Positions 24,261 through 33,099 of a stretch of DNA of 64,000 nt are shown here, piece by piece; the stretch's first letter is position 1, and each line of letters begins with the position of its first letter. The notes beneath the pieces are model-generated. The model searched no databases, was not told the DNA's origin, and saw nothing but the letters and a program-made list of their open reading frames with translations. The position numbers and the translations under genes were made by a program. Source of the DNA: OFTM291 sp041741375 (GTDB taxonomy: Bacteria > Gemmatimonadota > Gemmatimonadetes > Gemmatimonadales > GWC2-71-9); the NCBI GenBank assembly GCA_041741375.1, contig JBGSKF010000020.1, positions 13,942 through 77,941 on the forward strand. Reading direction: 5' to 3'.

Positions 24261-25860
24261 CCTGCTGGTGGTGGGATCGGGGGCGTCCGGAGTCCACTTT
24301 GCTCTCACGGCGCTGCAGCGGGGTCACCGTGTCACCATGCTGGATGTGGGCCATCCCCGCCCCGACATTCCAGCTCCCGACATCGCGTTCCCCGACCTCC
24401 CCGAGGCCCTCGACGATCCGGCGGCCTGGTTTCTCGGTCCGGGAGGGGAACAGGTGGTCTATCCCGGTGACGCATCCTCCTACTACGGGCATCCCCCGAG
24501 CAAGGCCTACGTGTTCCGGCCGGTCCCGGGCACGCCCACCCGGTCTGACGCGATGGTACCTCTCTTCACCTTTGCGCGGGGGGGCTTCGCGGAGGCGTGG
24601 ACGGCCGGATGCTACGCCTTCAGTCCGACCGACCTCACCGGCATGCCCGTCACCTCGGAGGACCTGCGACCCCACTACCAGGAGGTGGCCAGGCGGATCG
24701 GGATCGGCGGCGTGGAGGATGACCTCGCTCCGTTCATCCCCCTGGACGCGGAATACCTCCCTCCCCTTCCCTTCGATCCTCACTCGGCGCACCTGATGGC
24801 CCGGTACGCCCGCCGCCGTGCGATCCTGCACCGACGGCACCGATTCTTTCTCGGGCGATCCCGGGTTGCCACACTCACGGCGGACCGGGACGACCGCCGG
24901 GCGTGCTCGCAGCTCGGCCGGTGCCTCTGGGGGTGCCCCTCCCGCTCGATCTACACCCCGTCGCAGACCCTCGAGCGGTGCGAAACCTTCCCGGGGTTTC
25001 GCTATCGCCCCGGACTCCTCGTGCGGCGTTTCGAGTACGACGGGGACGGACGCATCGGACAGGTCGTGGCTCAGCCGGTGGACGGGGGCCCGCTCCTCGC
25101 CGTCGCCGCCGACGCCGTCATCCTGGCGGCCGGGGCGCTGGGTTCCTCCCGCATCGTGCTGGAATCCGTCGCCCACCGGACCGGCACCGCACCCCGCCTC
25201 GAGGGCCTCATGGACAACCGGCAGATCCACATGCCCTTTGTGACCCCCGGGATGCTCGGTACGGCGCCGATGCTGGCCGCCTATCAGTTTCACCACCTGG
25301 CCTTTGCGGTGAGCCGGAACCCGGCAACCGACCACGTGCATGGCCAGATCACCACCCTGAAGGCCGCGTCCGTGCATCCGATCCTGGCCGGGATCCCGGG
25401 CGACCTTCGATCGGCTCTCCATCTCTTCCAGGGCGTTCGCTCGAGTCTCGGCATCGCGAACGTCAACCTGCACGATACCCGCCGGAGCACCAGTTACCTC
25501 ACACTTGATTCCACCGGTGACGGCGCCCCCTGCCTCGTGGTGCACTACGACCCCGCTCCCGAGGAACCGGCCCGCATGGCGGCGGCCACGCGCGACGTGC
25601 GGAGAGCCCTCCGACGGATCGGATCGTGGGTGCTTCCGGGCCTGGTGCGCGTCCTCCCGATGGGGGCCAGCGTCCACTACGCGGGCACATTGCCGATGAC
25701 CCTCGATCCCACGCCGCTCGCGGTCGATCGGTCCTGCCGGAGCTGGGACTTTCCCAACCTGCACGTGGTGGACGGCGCCGTCCTGCCCCGCCTCCCCGCC
25801 AAGAACCTGACATTCACGCTCATGGCCAACGCGGTCCGGGTGGCAACCACGGCGTTCTGA
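24253..25860 (+). CDS. GMC-family FAD oxidoreductase
   Basis: A 535-residue flavoprotein. FAD binding is at LLVVGSGASGVHFALTAL. A mid-region FAD-contact segment is AVILAAGALGSSRIVLES. The C-terminal GMC domain ends with SVHYAGTLPM and HVVDGAVLPRLPAKNLTFTL, the conserved His and Asn-type region. A Cys pair (RCLWGC, preceded by RRACS) is present in the middle. GMC enzymes oxidise alcohols of sugars or sterols. In this locus, oxidation of a sugar or lipid-linked intermediate is plausible. The start is GTG with no nearby ATG. It is the last gene of the plus-strand block. Confidence 0.83.
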   Translation: MADLLVVGSGASGVHFALTALQRGHRVTMLDVGHPRPDIPAPDIAFPDLPEALDDPAAWFLGPGGEQVVYPGDASSYYGHPPSKAYVFRPVPGTPTRSDAMVPLFTFARGGFAEAWTAGCYAFSPTDLTGMPVTSEDLRPHYQEVARRIGIGGVEDDLAPFIPLDAEYLPPLPFDPHSAHLMARYARRRAILHRRHRFFLGRSRVATLTADRDDRRACSQLGRCLWGCPSRSIYTPSQTLERCETFPGFRYRPGLLVRRFEYDGDGRIGQVVAQPVDGGPLLAVAADAVILAAGALGSSRIVLESVAHRTGTAPRLEGLMDNRQIHMPFVTPGMLGTAPMLAAYQFHHLAFAVSRNPATDHVHGQITTLKAASVHPILAGIPGDLRSALHLFQGVRSSLGIANVNLHDTRRSTSYLTLDSTGDGAPCLVVHYDPAPEEPARMAAATRDVRRALRRIGSWVLPGLVRVLPMGASVHYAGTLPMTLDPTPLAVDRSCRSWDFPNLHVVDGAVLPRLPAKNLTFTLMANAVRVATTAF

Positions 25861-25937
25861 GGGGCAAGGTCCCGTAGAGGGGGTCGACCCGTGGGCCGCC
25901 GTGGCGCCACGCGACGCGGGAGCGATGGGATCACGCG

Positions 25938-27002
25938 GAGATCCTCAGCAACCTCCGCGACCTCTGTGGTGATCCCCACCTCACCCCGATTGAACCACAG
26001 AGAACACGGAGGACGCAGAGGGTTGACGGCATCCACGAGGCGTTCCCAGTCTCGGTCCCCGGGCATCGGCAGGATGGGGGCCCTTCCACCCCCCAAAAAC
26101 AAAATCCGGATCTCGACGCGCGAGGCGTGGAGCCGCGGGAATCATGCGGAGACCCTCTGTGTCCTCCGCGTCCTCTGCGGTGATTCCTTCCCACTTTCCC
26201 GATCCCGGACCCCCGGGCCTCGGCAGGATGGCGTGCCCTTCCCCCCCCCGGATTGAACCACAGAGGGCGCGGAGGACGCAGAGGGTTTTCGGTACCCACG
26301 ACAGGCTCCCGATCTCGCGTGGCGGGCATCGGCAGGATGGGGGCCCTTCCACCCCCCAAAAACAGAATCCGGATCTCGGCGCGCAAGGCGTGGAGCCGCG
26401 GGAATCATGCGGAGACCCTCTGCGTCCTCCGCGGCCTCTGCGGTGATTCCTTCCCACTTTCCCGATCCCGGACCCCCGGGCCTCGGCAGGATGGGGGCCC
26501 TTCCACCCCCCAAAAACAGAATCCGGATCTCGACGCGCAAGGCGTGGAGCCGCGGGAATCATGCGGAGACCCTCTGCGTCCTCCGCGTTCTCTGCGGTGA
26601 TTCCTTCCCACTTTCCCGATCCCGGACCCCCGGGCCTCGGCAGGATGGCGTGCCCTTCCCCCCCCCCCGGATTGAACCACAGAGGGCGCGGAGGACGCAG
26701 AGGGTTTTCGGTACCCACGACAGGATCCCGATCTCGCGTGGCGGGCATCGGCAGGATGGGGGCCCTTCCACCCCCAACAAACAAAATCCGGATCTCGGCG
26801 CGCAAGGCGTGGAGCCACGGACATCACACGGAGACCCTCCGTGTCCTCCGAGACCTCTGTGGTGATCCCTACCTCACCCCGATTGCACCACAGAGGACGC
26901 GGAGGACGCAGAGGGGTGACGGCATCCGCGACACGCTCCTCGTCTCGGATCGGCGGGCATCGGCAGAATGGGGGCCCCTCCACCCCACAACGAGGCCCTA
27001 TC
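25938..27002. repeat. ACCACAGAG-type inverted-repeat array 1, between convergent genes
   Basis: Gene-free stretch made of repeated units. Module A (ACCACAGAG, then CGGAGGACGCAGAGGG) occurs at 25994, 26257, 26676 and 26887. Its inverse (CCCTCTG, then GTCCTCCG, then CTGCGGTGAT) occurs at 26153, 26416, 26570 and 26835, with a partial copy near 25940. Between them is a GC-rich module with gggcatcggcaggatggggg and tctcgacgcgcgaggcgtgg. Modules A and A-inverse could fold into long hairpins. The apparent reading frames here repeat the same peptides in several frames and are not genes. The same family forms array 2 at 46.3-47.1 kb. Confidence 0.9.
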
Positions 27003-27024
27003 TCGGCGCGCGAAGCGATGAGCG

Positions 27025-27068
27025 ACTCCCTACTCCCTACTCCCTACTCCCTGCTCCCTACTCCCTGC
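27025..27068. repeat. heptanucleotide tandem repeat (TCCCTAC / GTAGGGA)
   Basis: About six copies of ACTCCCT with minor variation. On the minus strand this reads GGGAGTA/GGGAGCA, encodes the tail GSREQGVGSRE of the metallophosphoesterase and provides its TAG stop (27030-27032). The related sequence GGGAGTA is expanded at 59023-59103. Confidence 0.85.
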
Positions 27069-28103
27069 TTTCCGGCGTCCGATCACGACACCGATTCCGA
27101 TGGATCCGAAGATCAGCAGGCCCAGGGCGGCGAGACGAGCTGGACTATTGATCGCCTCCCAGAGGCGCTGGAGCCGAGGAGGGGGCGGGGGTCGGAATTC
27201 GTGCACCTGGCGGTAGTGTTGCGGGGTGAAGTGCCCCGATGACACCTCGCCGGTCGTTTCGACGCCCACCGTGAATCTCGGCCCTTCCACCTGGACCCGA
27301 AGGAAGGCGTCGAACTGGGCGGCGAGGGTCCGGCTCGACTCCCGGTCCCGCAGGATATCGAGGCTCGGATCCCCTCCAATCGACACCTGGTAATAGGCGA
27401 CACCGTCCCGCTCCAGATGGGAGAACTTGAGGGGGCCATGGTCTCCGGAAAAGACCGCACGCACCCCGGCCTCGCGCAGCAGCGGATGGATCTCACGCCA
27501 CCACGGTGCGTCGTCACCCTGCCACCAGAGGAGGTGATGGAGGACGACCACGGTGTGGGGCGGCGCATCCGGGCGGGCCAGCTCCTCGCGAAGCCACCGC
27601 ACCTGAGCCGAGTCGAGATCCACGCCGCGGATGTTCCGGGCGAGGGCGGTATCACCATCCTTCGGAATCCACACGCTGCTGAGCAGCAGGAACCGCACGT
27701 TCCGCATCGTGAAAGAGCGGGGGAGTTCGCCGAACCGCTCCCGGTAGACGTCCCGTGTCACCAGATCGTTGATCTCGTGGTTCCCGGGCACCTGGATGCG
27801 GGGCACTCCCACGGTGGCGAGAGCGCTGTCGAGGTCAGCCCACTCCCTTTCCACCGCGGCCCGCCGTCGTGGCGCCTGACCCATGTCTCCCCAGATCTGA
27901 TCACCCGCCAGGACCACGAGATCGGGTTGGAGGGCACGGACTTCGGCGAGCAGTTCCCCCAGGCGGGGGTGGAGCGCGTTGTCCCAGCCGCGGATGTGAC
28001 CCAGAACCACAAAGGACCAGGGATCGGAGTTCTGAGCACCCAGGGGAGCCGCCGCGAGCATCGCGAGGAGGGCAGACAGCAGGTGCCGGGGAGGGTGGGT
28101 CAT
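27030..28103 (-). CDS. secreted or membrane-anchored metallophosphoesterase
   Basis: A 357-residue protein. A signal peptide is at residues 1-23 (ending APLGAQ) and a C-terminal membrane helix near 322-343 is followed by a basic tail, so the catalytic domain faces the periplasm or outside. Calcineurin-like motifs are LVVLAGDQIWGD, IQVPGNHEIND, VVVLHHLLWW and VFSGDHGPLKF. The first motif, normally D-x-H, reads VVLGHIRGW, and the last, normally GHxH, is changed, so metal binding may be unusual. The ATG overlaps the stop of the CotH-like gene. The last 11 residues and the stop derive from a heptamer repeat. Confidence 0.8.
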   Translation of the reverse strand: MTHPPRHLLSALLAMLAAAPLGAQNSDPWSFVVLGHIRGWDNALHPRLGELLAEVRALQPDLVVLAGDQIWGDMGQAPRRRAAVEREWADLDSALATVGVPRIQVPGNHEINDLVTRDVYRERFGELPRSFTMRNVRFLLLSSVWIPKDGDTALARNIRGVDLDSAQVRWLREELARPDAPPHTVVVLHHLLWWQGDDAPWWREIHPLLREAGVRAVFSGDHGPLKFSHLERDGVAYYQVSIGGDPSLDILRDRESSRTLAAQFDAFLRVQVEGPRFTVGVETTGEVSSGHFTPQHYRQVHEFRPPPPPRLQRLWEAINSPARLAALGLLIFGSIGIGVVIGRRKAGSREQGVGSRE

Positions 28104-31100
28104 GGAGACTCCGGTCGAGGGGGCGGGGGCCGCTTCACGAGAAGGAGACGATGCAGCAGCAGGTGCCCGCGTTTGAGGTCGGTGAGCCCGGTCGAGGTCT
28201 GGACCCGCTCGATGCGGTCATCGGGGATCGCATCGAGCCGAAGGGTGCGCCAGGTTCCCGGGGGCACCGGGACCACCACCTGTTCGTACTGGGACCGACC
28301 CGGGTGGTGGGACACCACCACCGGTTCCCCGTCGCCGGAGAGGGTCACCACCACACGCTGAAGGTCGCGGCCGCCGAGATCGAGGAGGAGAAGGTGTTCC
28401 TCGGTGAGGGTCCAGTCGACGTCCCGCTCCATGGCCCCCGCGCGCTGGCTCACCAGATCGAGCAGGTCGGTGCGACGGGCCAGGCGCTCACCCTGCACCA
28501 GCCGCCATCGTTCGAGAGGGGCAAAGGACGCGGTGAAGGTCTCCTCCTCGACCGCGGGCACAGGCGGGACGGGACGCCAGTCCGGATTCCCTTCCCGCGA
28601 GACCAGCTCCGCGCCTGCGGTCAGGGCCAGGGCCCGGTCCACCTCGGAGCGGTGGAGGCCCCCGAGAGCGAGCACCGACTCCACGGCGAAGGTGTCCAGG
28701 GGACCCGGCAGAATCACACCGGAAACGGAGTCGAGTGAGAACGGAAGCGATCCCGCGATCTCGACTCCGAGGACCCGGGGCCATCCGCCGCTCCCGTAAC
28801 GCCAGTTTTTCCTTTGAAGCACCAGTCCGGAGGCATTCCCGAGAATCCGGTTCCAGAGCAGCAGGGGCGTGGAGCGGTCCTTCACCTCGATGCCGCGGAA
28901 ACCGCTCTCGATCGTGTTGGCCACCACCACCGGGGCGCTGGCCTCCCCGATCGAGATCCCCTTGTCTCCCGACCCCCGGAACGTGTTCCCGGCGATCAGG
29001 GGGGAGGAGCCCATCAGGTCGATGGCATCGCCTCCGCTCCCGAGAAATCGGGAGTCCACGATGGCCCCGGTGGCCATGTCGTAATCGATCGCATCCGAGT
29101 TCGCGTTCACCAGCTCGCTCCGGACCACCCGGGCCTCGCCCATCAGCACATGGAGGAGGTCATCCGACCGGACATTGTCGGCGAACCGGCTGTCCTCGAA
29201 GACCACATCCCGGGCCGCGTGGACATTGACCGCCCCGATGTACTCCACACCGTCCACCAACGCACCGCCGCCGCCTGCCACCTCCACGAAGCGGAACCGG
29301 CTCCCGCTCGCCTCCGGTCCCTGCAGGGCAATCGTACCCCACGGTCTCGCCGGATCGAGACGGAGCACCCGGATGGGCCGGTCCGCCGTTCCGTTGGCCA
29401 GAATCGGGGCCCGGCTCACGAGGGAGATGTCGGGCCCAAGCCGGATCGTGGTTCCGGGCTCGATCCGGAGGGTGTCGCCGGGGGGGAGCCGCAGGGTTTC
29501 GGTGAGCCGGACATCCCCCGACCAGCGCCGGGGAGTGGAGGTCGGAACCGGAAACTCCCAGGGGCTGAAGGAGGTCCCCGGTTCGATGGAGGACCCCCTG
29601 GTCCATTCCCGGGGCGCCACCGGGGCGCGGGTGATCCGATTCTCCAGCACCGGGGTGAGGCGCCGCGCACCGGCTCCCTCGACAAAGATCCGATAGTGGA
29701 CCCGGCCCGCGGCGATCCCCCGTTCCGGGGTGCTCCACCCCGGGAGGAGAGCCACCGGTGTATGCGGCGTGAAACGCCACTCCGCGCCGTCCCGCTCCCA
29801 CTGTCCGGCGACTCGCCGGTCCGATCGATCGAGCACTCCATTGCGATCGGTGTCCAGGACCACGTCTCCCGGCCGGGCGCCGGCGGCGAGGCGAAGGGAC
29901 ACGAGGTCCGCCCCGGTCATCCCCCGGCTCTCGACATCGAGCAGGGCCAGCGACTCGGCGGATCCGCCGGCCACCGCCATGTGCACGTCCCCGATCCACC
30001 GATCGAGAACCGCGAGGTTGTGGTGCAGCAGGGCGCGGGAGGAGTCCACCGAACCGACCGGCGGGATCACCCCGGCCCGCAGAGTCTCGAAGCGGAGGTA
30101 GGAGTGGAAGCGCGCCGTCACCCCGTCGAGAATCGAGTCGGCGTGACTCGCCAGCCCCGCCTGCATCGCGTCATGGGTCCGGCGCATCGCGGCGTCCACC
30201 AGGAACGGATCGCGCAGGGCCTGCCGCCAGAACTCGTTCATGCCGATGCTCGGCCGTTCCAGGTCGAGGAGCCGGAGGTCCCACGGAAGGGGGGAGAGCA
30301 GGTTGTCGGTGGGGTCCTGGTACCAGAACTGGTTGTGGACATCATCCATGTGATAGGGGTCGCCCACCACGAGCAGGGCCGCCAGGAGCGCGCCGAGGTG
30401 GGCGGTGTCCACGACGGCCATGAGGTCCCGATGCCGGTCCACCGTGGTGCCCCGGAGGCTCGCCAACAGGTCGAGGATCCGGGTGGGTGGGGGACCCGAG
30501 GGGCGGTCGTTCATCGCGACCCGATCCCAGATATACGGATTCCGGAAGAGACTGCGGGGGAGCCCTTTGAAATACTCGCTCCGTTCCGCCGCATCGCCGC
30601 GGTAGATGTTGCCGGGCATCCGTCCCTGGAGGCGGAGCATCGACTCGTCGGCGATCTCGATCATCCGGTACAACCCGGCGAAGCGCTGGTTCACGAAGAC
30701 CGGCACGAGCTCCTGGCGCGACCCGGGAAGTCCGAAGGTCTGGGCCACCTGCGCCGCCAGATATTGGGGCACCACGTCCTTCACCGAGAATCCCAGGGTG
30801 CGGTATCCGCGCTGGAGGGCGTCCCGGGGGGTCCGCAACGTGAAACTGATCTTGGGGCTCAGCCAGTGGATGCTGTTGTCACCCCGTTTGCGCAACCGGA
30901 CCGGATCGAGCCGTCCCTGATGCACCACCGTGGCGTCGGTCCAGGTGTCGAATCCTTCCTGCGGGTCGCCGGCGAGGGCGCGCCACTCGGCGTCGGGGAG
31001 AACGAGATTGAGCACCGAGGGGTCGTCCTCGTTCGCCTCGAGGTCGCGATCGATGCGCACCAGCGACAGGGTGTTCCTCATGACGGAGGTCCGGCCATGG

Positions 31101-31300
31101 AACTCTCCCGACAGGCTGAGGGAACGGGACCAGAAATCGTCGAAGTTCTGGGCCGTCGCATAGGACGCCACGGATTGCAGCAGAAGATAGGCCCCGGTCG
31201 TGACGGGAAGTGCGGACACGAGCACCACGTCGATGAGCCGGAGCCGCCGCCACCACGGCGCCCGGCTCCCGGGGAGCCCATGGCGAGGGAACCGGCTCAC
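28100..31300 (-). CDS. CotH-kinase-like protein fused to a right-handed beta-helix
   Basis: A 1066-residue protein. One N-terminal membrane helix (about 22-42) makes it an anchored extracytoplasmic protein. Residues about 85-400 are CotH-kinase-like: RKRGDNSIHW, then the catalytic-like region NQFWYQ and LSPLPWDLRLLD with D341. A middle beta-rich part follows. At about 640-820 is a parallel beta-helix with repeated SDAIDY, GDAIDLMGSS and GDKGISIGEAS turns. The last 200 residues are unassigned. CotH proteins are atypical kinases (spore-coat phosphorylation in Bacillus), so phosphotransfer on surface material is possible. The GTG start overlaps the preceding stop (GTGA). Confidence 0.82.
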   Translation of the reverse strand: MSRFPRHGLPGSRAPWWRRLRLIDVVLVSALPVTTGAYLLLQSVASYATAQNFDDFWSRSLSLSGEFHGRTSVMRNTLSLVRIDRDLEANEDDPSVLNLVLPDAEWRALAGDPQEGFDTWTDATVVHQGRLDPVRLRKRGDNSIHWLSPKISFTLRTPRDALQRGYRTLGFSVKDVVPQYLAAQVAQTFGLPGSRQELVPVFVNQRFAGLYRMIEIADESMLRLQGRMPGNIYRGDAAERSEYFKGLPRSLFRNPYIWDRVAMNDRPSGPPPTRILDLLASLRGTTVDRHRDLMAVVDTAHLGALLAALLVVGDPYHMDDVHNQFWYQDPTDNLLSPLPWDLRLLDLERPSIGMNEFWRQALRDPFLVDAAMRRTHDAMQAGLASHADSILDGVTARFHSYLRFETLRAGVIPPVGSVDSSRALLHHNLAVLDRWIGDVHMAVAGGSAESLALLDVESRGMTGADLVSLRLAAGARPGDVVLDTDRNGVLDRSDRRVAGQWERDGAEWRFTPHTPVALLPGWSTPERGIAAGRVHYRIFVEGAGARRLTPVLENRITRAPVAPREWTRGSSIEPGTSFSPWEFPVPTSTPRRWSGDVRLTETLRLPPGDTLRIEPGTTIRLGPDISLVSRAPILANGTADRPIRVLRLDPARPWGTIALQGPEASGSRFRFVEVAGGGGALVDGVEYIGAVNVHAARDVVFEDSRFADNVRSDDLLHVLMGEARVVRSELVNANSDAIDYDMATGAIVDSRFLGSGGDAIDLMGSSPLIAGNTFRGSGDKGISIGEASAPVVVANTIESGFRGIEVKDRSTPLLLWNRILGNASGLVLQRKNWRYGSGGWPRVLGVEIAGSLPFSLDSVSGVILPGPLDTFAVESVLALGGLHRSEVDRALALTAGAELVSREGNPDWRPVPPVPAVEEETFTASFAPLERWRLVQGERLARRTDLLDLVSQRAGAMERDVDWTLTEEHLLLLDLGGRDLQRVVVTLSGDGEPVVVSHHPGRSQYEQVVVPVPPGTWRTLRLDAIPDDRIERVQTSTGLTDLKRGHLLLHRLLLVKRPPPPRPESP

Positions 31301-32385
31301 CCGGGCACCTCGATGCGGTCGGCCACCGTCTGGTCCGGTACCACTACCACGCGGGCCGCGGATCGATGCGGGCCGTCGGGGTCGAGCCGGTTGCGGTAAC
31401 TCGTCTCCACCATCCGCCAGGTCTCCTCGTCCACTGGCCGCCGGATCCGAACCTGGAAGCGGAGGCGGACCCCCTCCGACGATCCGGCCGGGAGCCCCAC
31501 CTCCACCTCGGTTCCGGGAATGCCCGGCCCGGCGATCACGGAATCCGTCGCGGACCCGCGTGTCGTCACCGGTCCGAGGACACCGGCCTGGAGCGGGAGG
31601 TCGAGCCGCACCTCCCGAATCTCGAGGGGAAACCCGGCCGTACCCAGACGAACCGCGGGGGAATCGGAGAATCGCCCGGTGAGGGCCACCTCATGCCAGG
31701 CCCCATCCACCGGCACCACCGACCAGGTGGTACTCGTCCCGACATGCACGGAAAGGGCGAGAAACTGTTGTGCCTCAAGGAAGGATTCCCACCGGGTGAT
31801 CACCTCGGCGAAGGCACCGCGATCGAAATCATGGCGGAGCACCCCACGCAACGAGGGGAGATGGGTCGGGTGAATCTCCAGCACCCGGGCAAAGGCATCT
31901 CTCGCCTCCACCGGAATGGTCCAGGTCCCCTCGAGGCGCTCCCACGCCGCACCGAGCTCGTAGCTGTTGCGATAGTTCCGGGGGTCGTACGCCTGCGCGG
32001 CCTGATAGGCCAGGAGGGCCCGGTTGGAGCGTCCCTGGGCCTCATAGGTGCGGGCCAGCGTGTGGAGGAGTCGCTCGCGTTCAGTGTCCCGCCGTCCGCG
32101 CGCCGTGCGGGCCGGGAAGCGGCGATCCAGGTCGAGGAGATGCGCCTCGGCCTCGTCGAGCCGGCCCTCGGCCAGCAGGCGCTCCCCCGTGTCGACCGCA
32201 TCGACCCACGCCGCTTCCCGGTCCCGCAGCAGGCGCTCGACCCGCCAGAAGGCCCGGTCGCGGAGGGGCGGAAGCACCAGGAGGGCAAGTCCGAGAGCCA
32301 GGAGCGCCACCCACGCCGTGAGGAAGCGGCGTTCGTGCCGGTAGTAGAAGGTCCGTACCGGGGAGGACTCGCCGGGATGGTTCAT
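31297..32385 (-). CDS. membrane-anchored TPR-like protein of the CotH cassette
   Basis: A 362-residue protein. A membrane helix (about 22-42) is followed by helical repeats of TPR type (residues about 55-190: GERLLAEGRLDEAEAHLLDL, LARTYEAQGRSNRALLAYQA, AFARVLEIHPTHLPSLRGVL), then a beta-rich C-terminal domain of about 150 residues with no recognised family. It lies between DUF4956 and CotH genes, sharing a TGATG with the former and GTGA with the latter. A scaffold role in a membrane complex is likely. A GTG three bases earlier is an alternative start. Confidence 0.72.
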   Translation of the reverse strand: MNHPGESSPVRTFYYRHERRFLTAWVALLALGLALLVLPPLRDRAFWRVERLLRDREAAWVDAVDTGERLLAEGRLDEAEAHLLDLDRRFPARTARGRRDTERERLLHTLARTYEAQGRSNRALLAYQAAQAYDPRNYRNSYELGAAWERLEGTWTIPVEARDAFARVLEIHPTHLPSLRGVLRHDFDRGAFAEVITRWESFLEAQQFLALSVHVGTSTTWSVVPVDGAWHEVALTGRFSDSPAVRLGTAGFPLEIREVRLDLPLQAGVLGPVTTRGSATDSVIAGPGIPGTEVEVGLPAGSSEGVRLRFQVRIRRPVDEETWRMVETSYRNRLDPDGPHRSAARVVVVPDQTVADRIEVPG

Positions 32386-33083
32386 CACACGTTGATGTTT
32401 TCCTGGCCGAGGAGAATGGCCACCTTGTGATTCCTCACCAGCGGCCGGAGATCGTCGAGGAGCGTGGCCTCCGTGACCCGGGGCCGCAGCTCCACCGAGT
32501 AGACGAGTTCCACCACGTTGCCCTCACCCAGGGTCTCCACGCTCAACAGGGAGGCCTCGCGCAGGTGGCGGTGGAACACCTCGGTGAAGACGGTGTGATA
32601 GTCGAGGTCGGAGGGGAGGTGCACCTTGAGAAGGGCCTCGCGACTCGTCGCCGCCCCGATCTCGAACCGGCTCAGGGTGTAGATCATCCCCCCCATCGAC
32701 AGGGCAAAGATGACGGCGGTGAGGTAGAACCCGGTTCCGGTGGCCATCCCGACGGCCATGGCCACGAAGATGAAGGCCACATCCCGGCTGTCCTTGACCG
32801 CATTGCGGAAGCGGATGATCGAGAGGGCCCCGACCAGGGTGAACGCGCGGGCGATGTTGCTTCCGATCACCAGCATGATGAGGGAGATGGTGACCCCCAT
32901 GATGATCATGGCGTGCACGAACGAGACCGAATAGGAGAGCCCGCGATGGGAGATCCGGTACACGTACGCCAGGAGCAGGTTGAGCACGAAGCTCAGCCCG
33001 AGGGCCACCACGGTTTCCCAGACGCCAAATCCCCCGACCTGCGAGGCACCCGACGTCAACTGCCTGATGAATTCGTCCACCAC
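32385..33083 (-). CDS. DUF4956 membrane protein
   Basis: A 232-residue protein with about four membrane helices in the first 150 residues and a cytosolic C-terminal domain of about 80 residues. The family signature VGALSIIRFRNAVKDSRD, in the loop after helix 2, is intact. DUF4956 genes commonly accompany VTC-domain and CotH genes; the molecular function is not known. The start is GTG with AGGAGG immediately upstream. A second in-frame GTG one codon later has better spacing and may be used. Confidence 0.85.
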   Translation of the reverse strand: MVDEFIRQLTSGASQVGGFGVWETVVALGLSFVLNLLLAYVYRISHRGLSYSVSFVHAMIIMGVTISLIMLVIGSNIARAFTLVGALSIIRFRNAVKDSRDVAFIFVAMAVGMATGTGFYLTAVIFALSMGGMIYTLSRFEIGAATSREALLKVHLPSDLDYHTVFTEVFHRHLREASLLSVETLGEGNVVELVYSVELRPRVTEATLLDDLRPLVRNHKVAILLGQENINV

Positions 33084-33099
33084 GCCTCCTGACAGGAGT

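Noticed and set aside
25938..27002. CRISPR-like look of the array
   Set aside because: Units are 150-420 bp and inverted modules alternate. There are no short uniform direct repeats with unique spacers and no cas genes.
25938..27160. Several overlapping frames of 70-270 codons on both strands
   Set aside because: They are translations of the ACCACAGAG repeat in different phases and repeat the same peptides; no ribosome-binding sites or domains.
28814..31399. An 861-codon open frame on the plus strand
   Set aside because: It is antisense to the CotH-like gene, with the His/Gly/Pro/Arg-rich composition seen in all antisense frames here; the minus frame has domains, a membrane anchor and gene overlaps.
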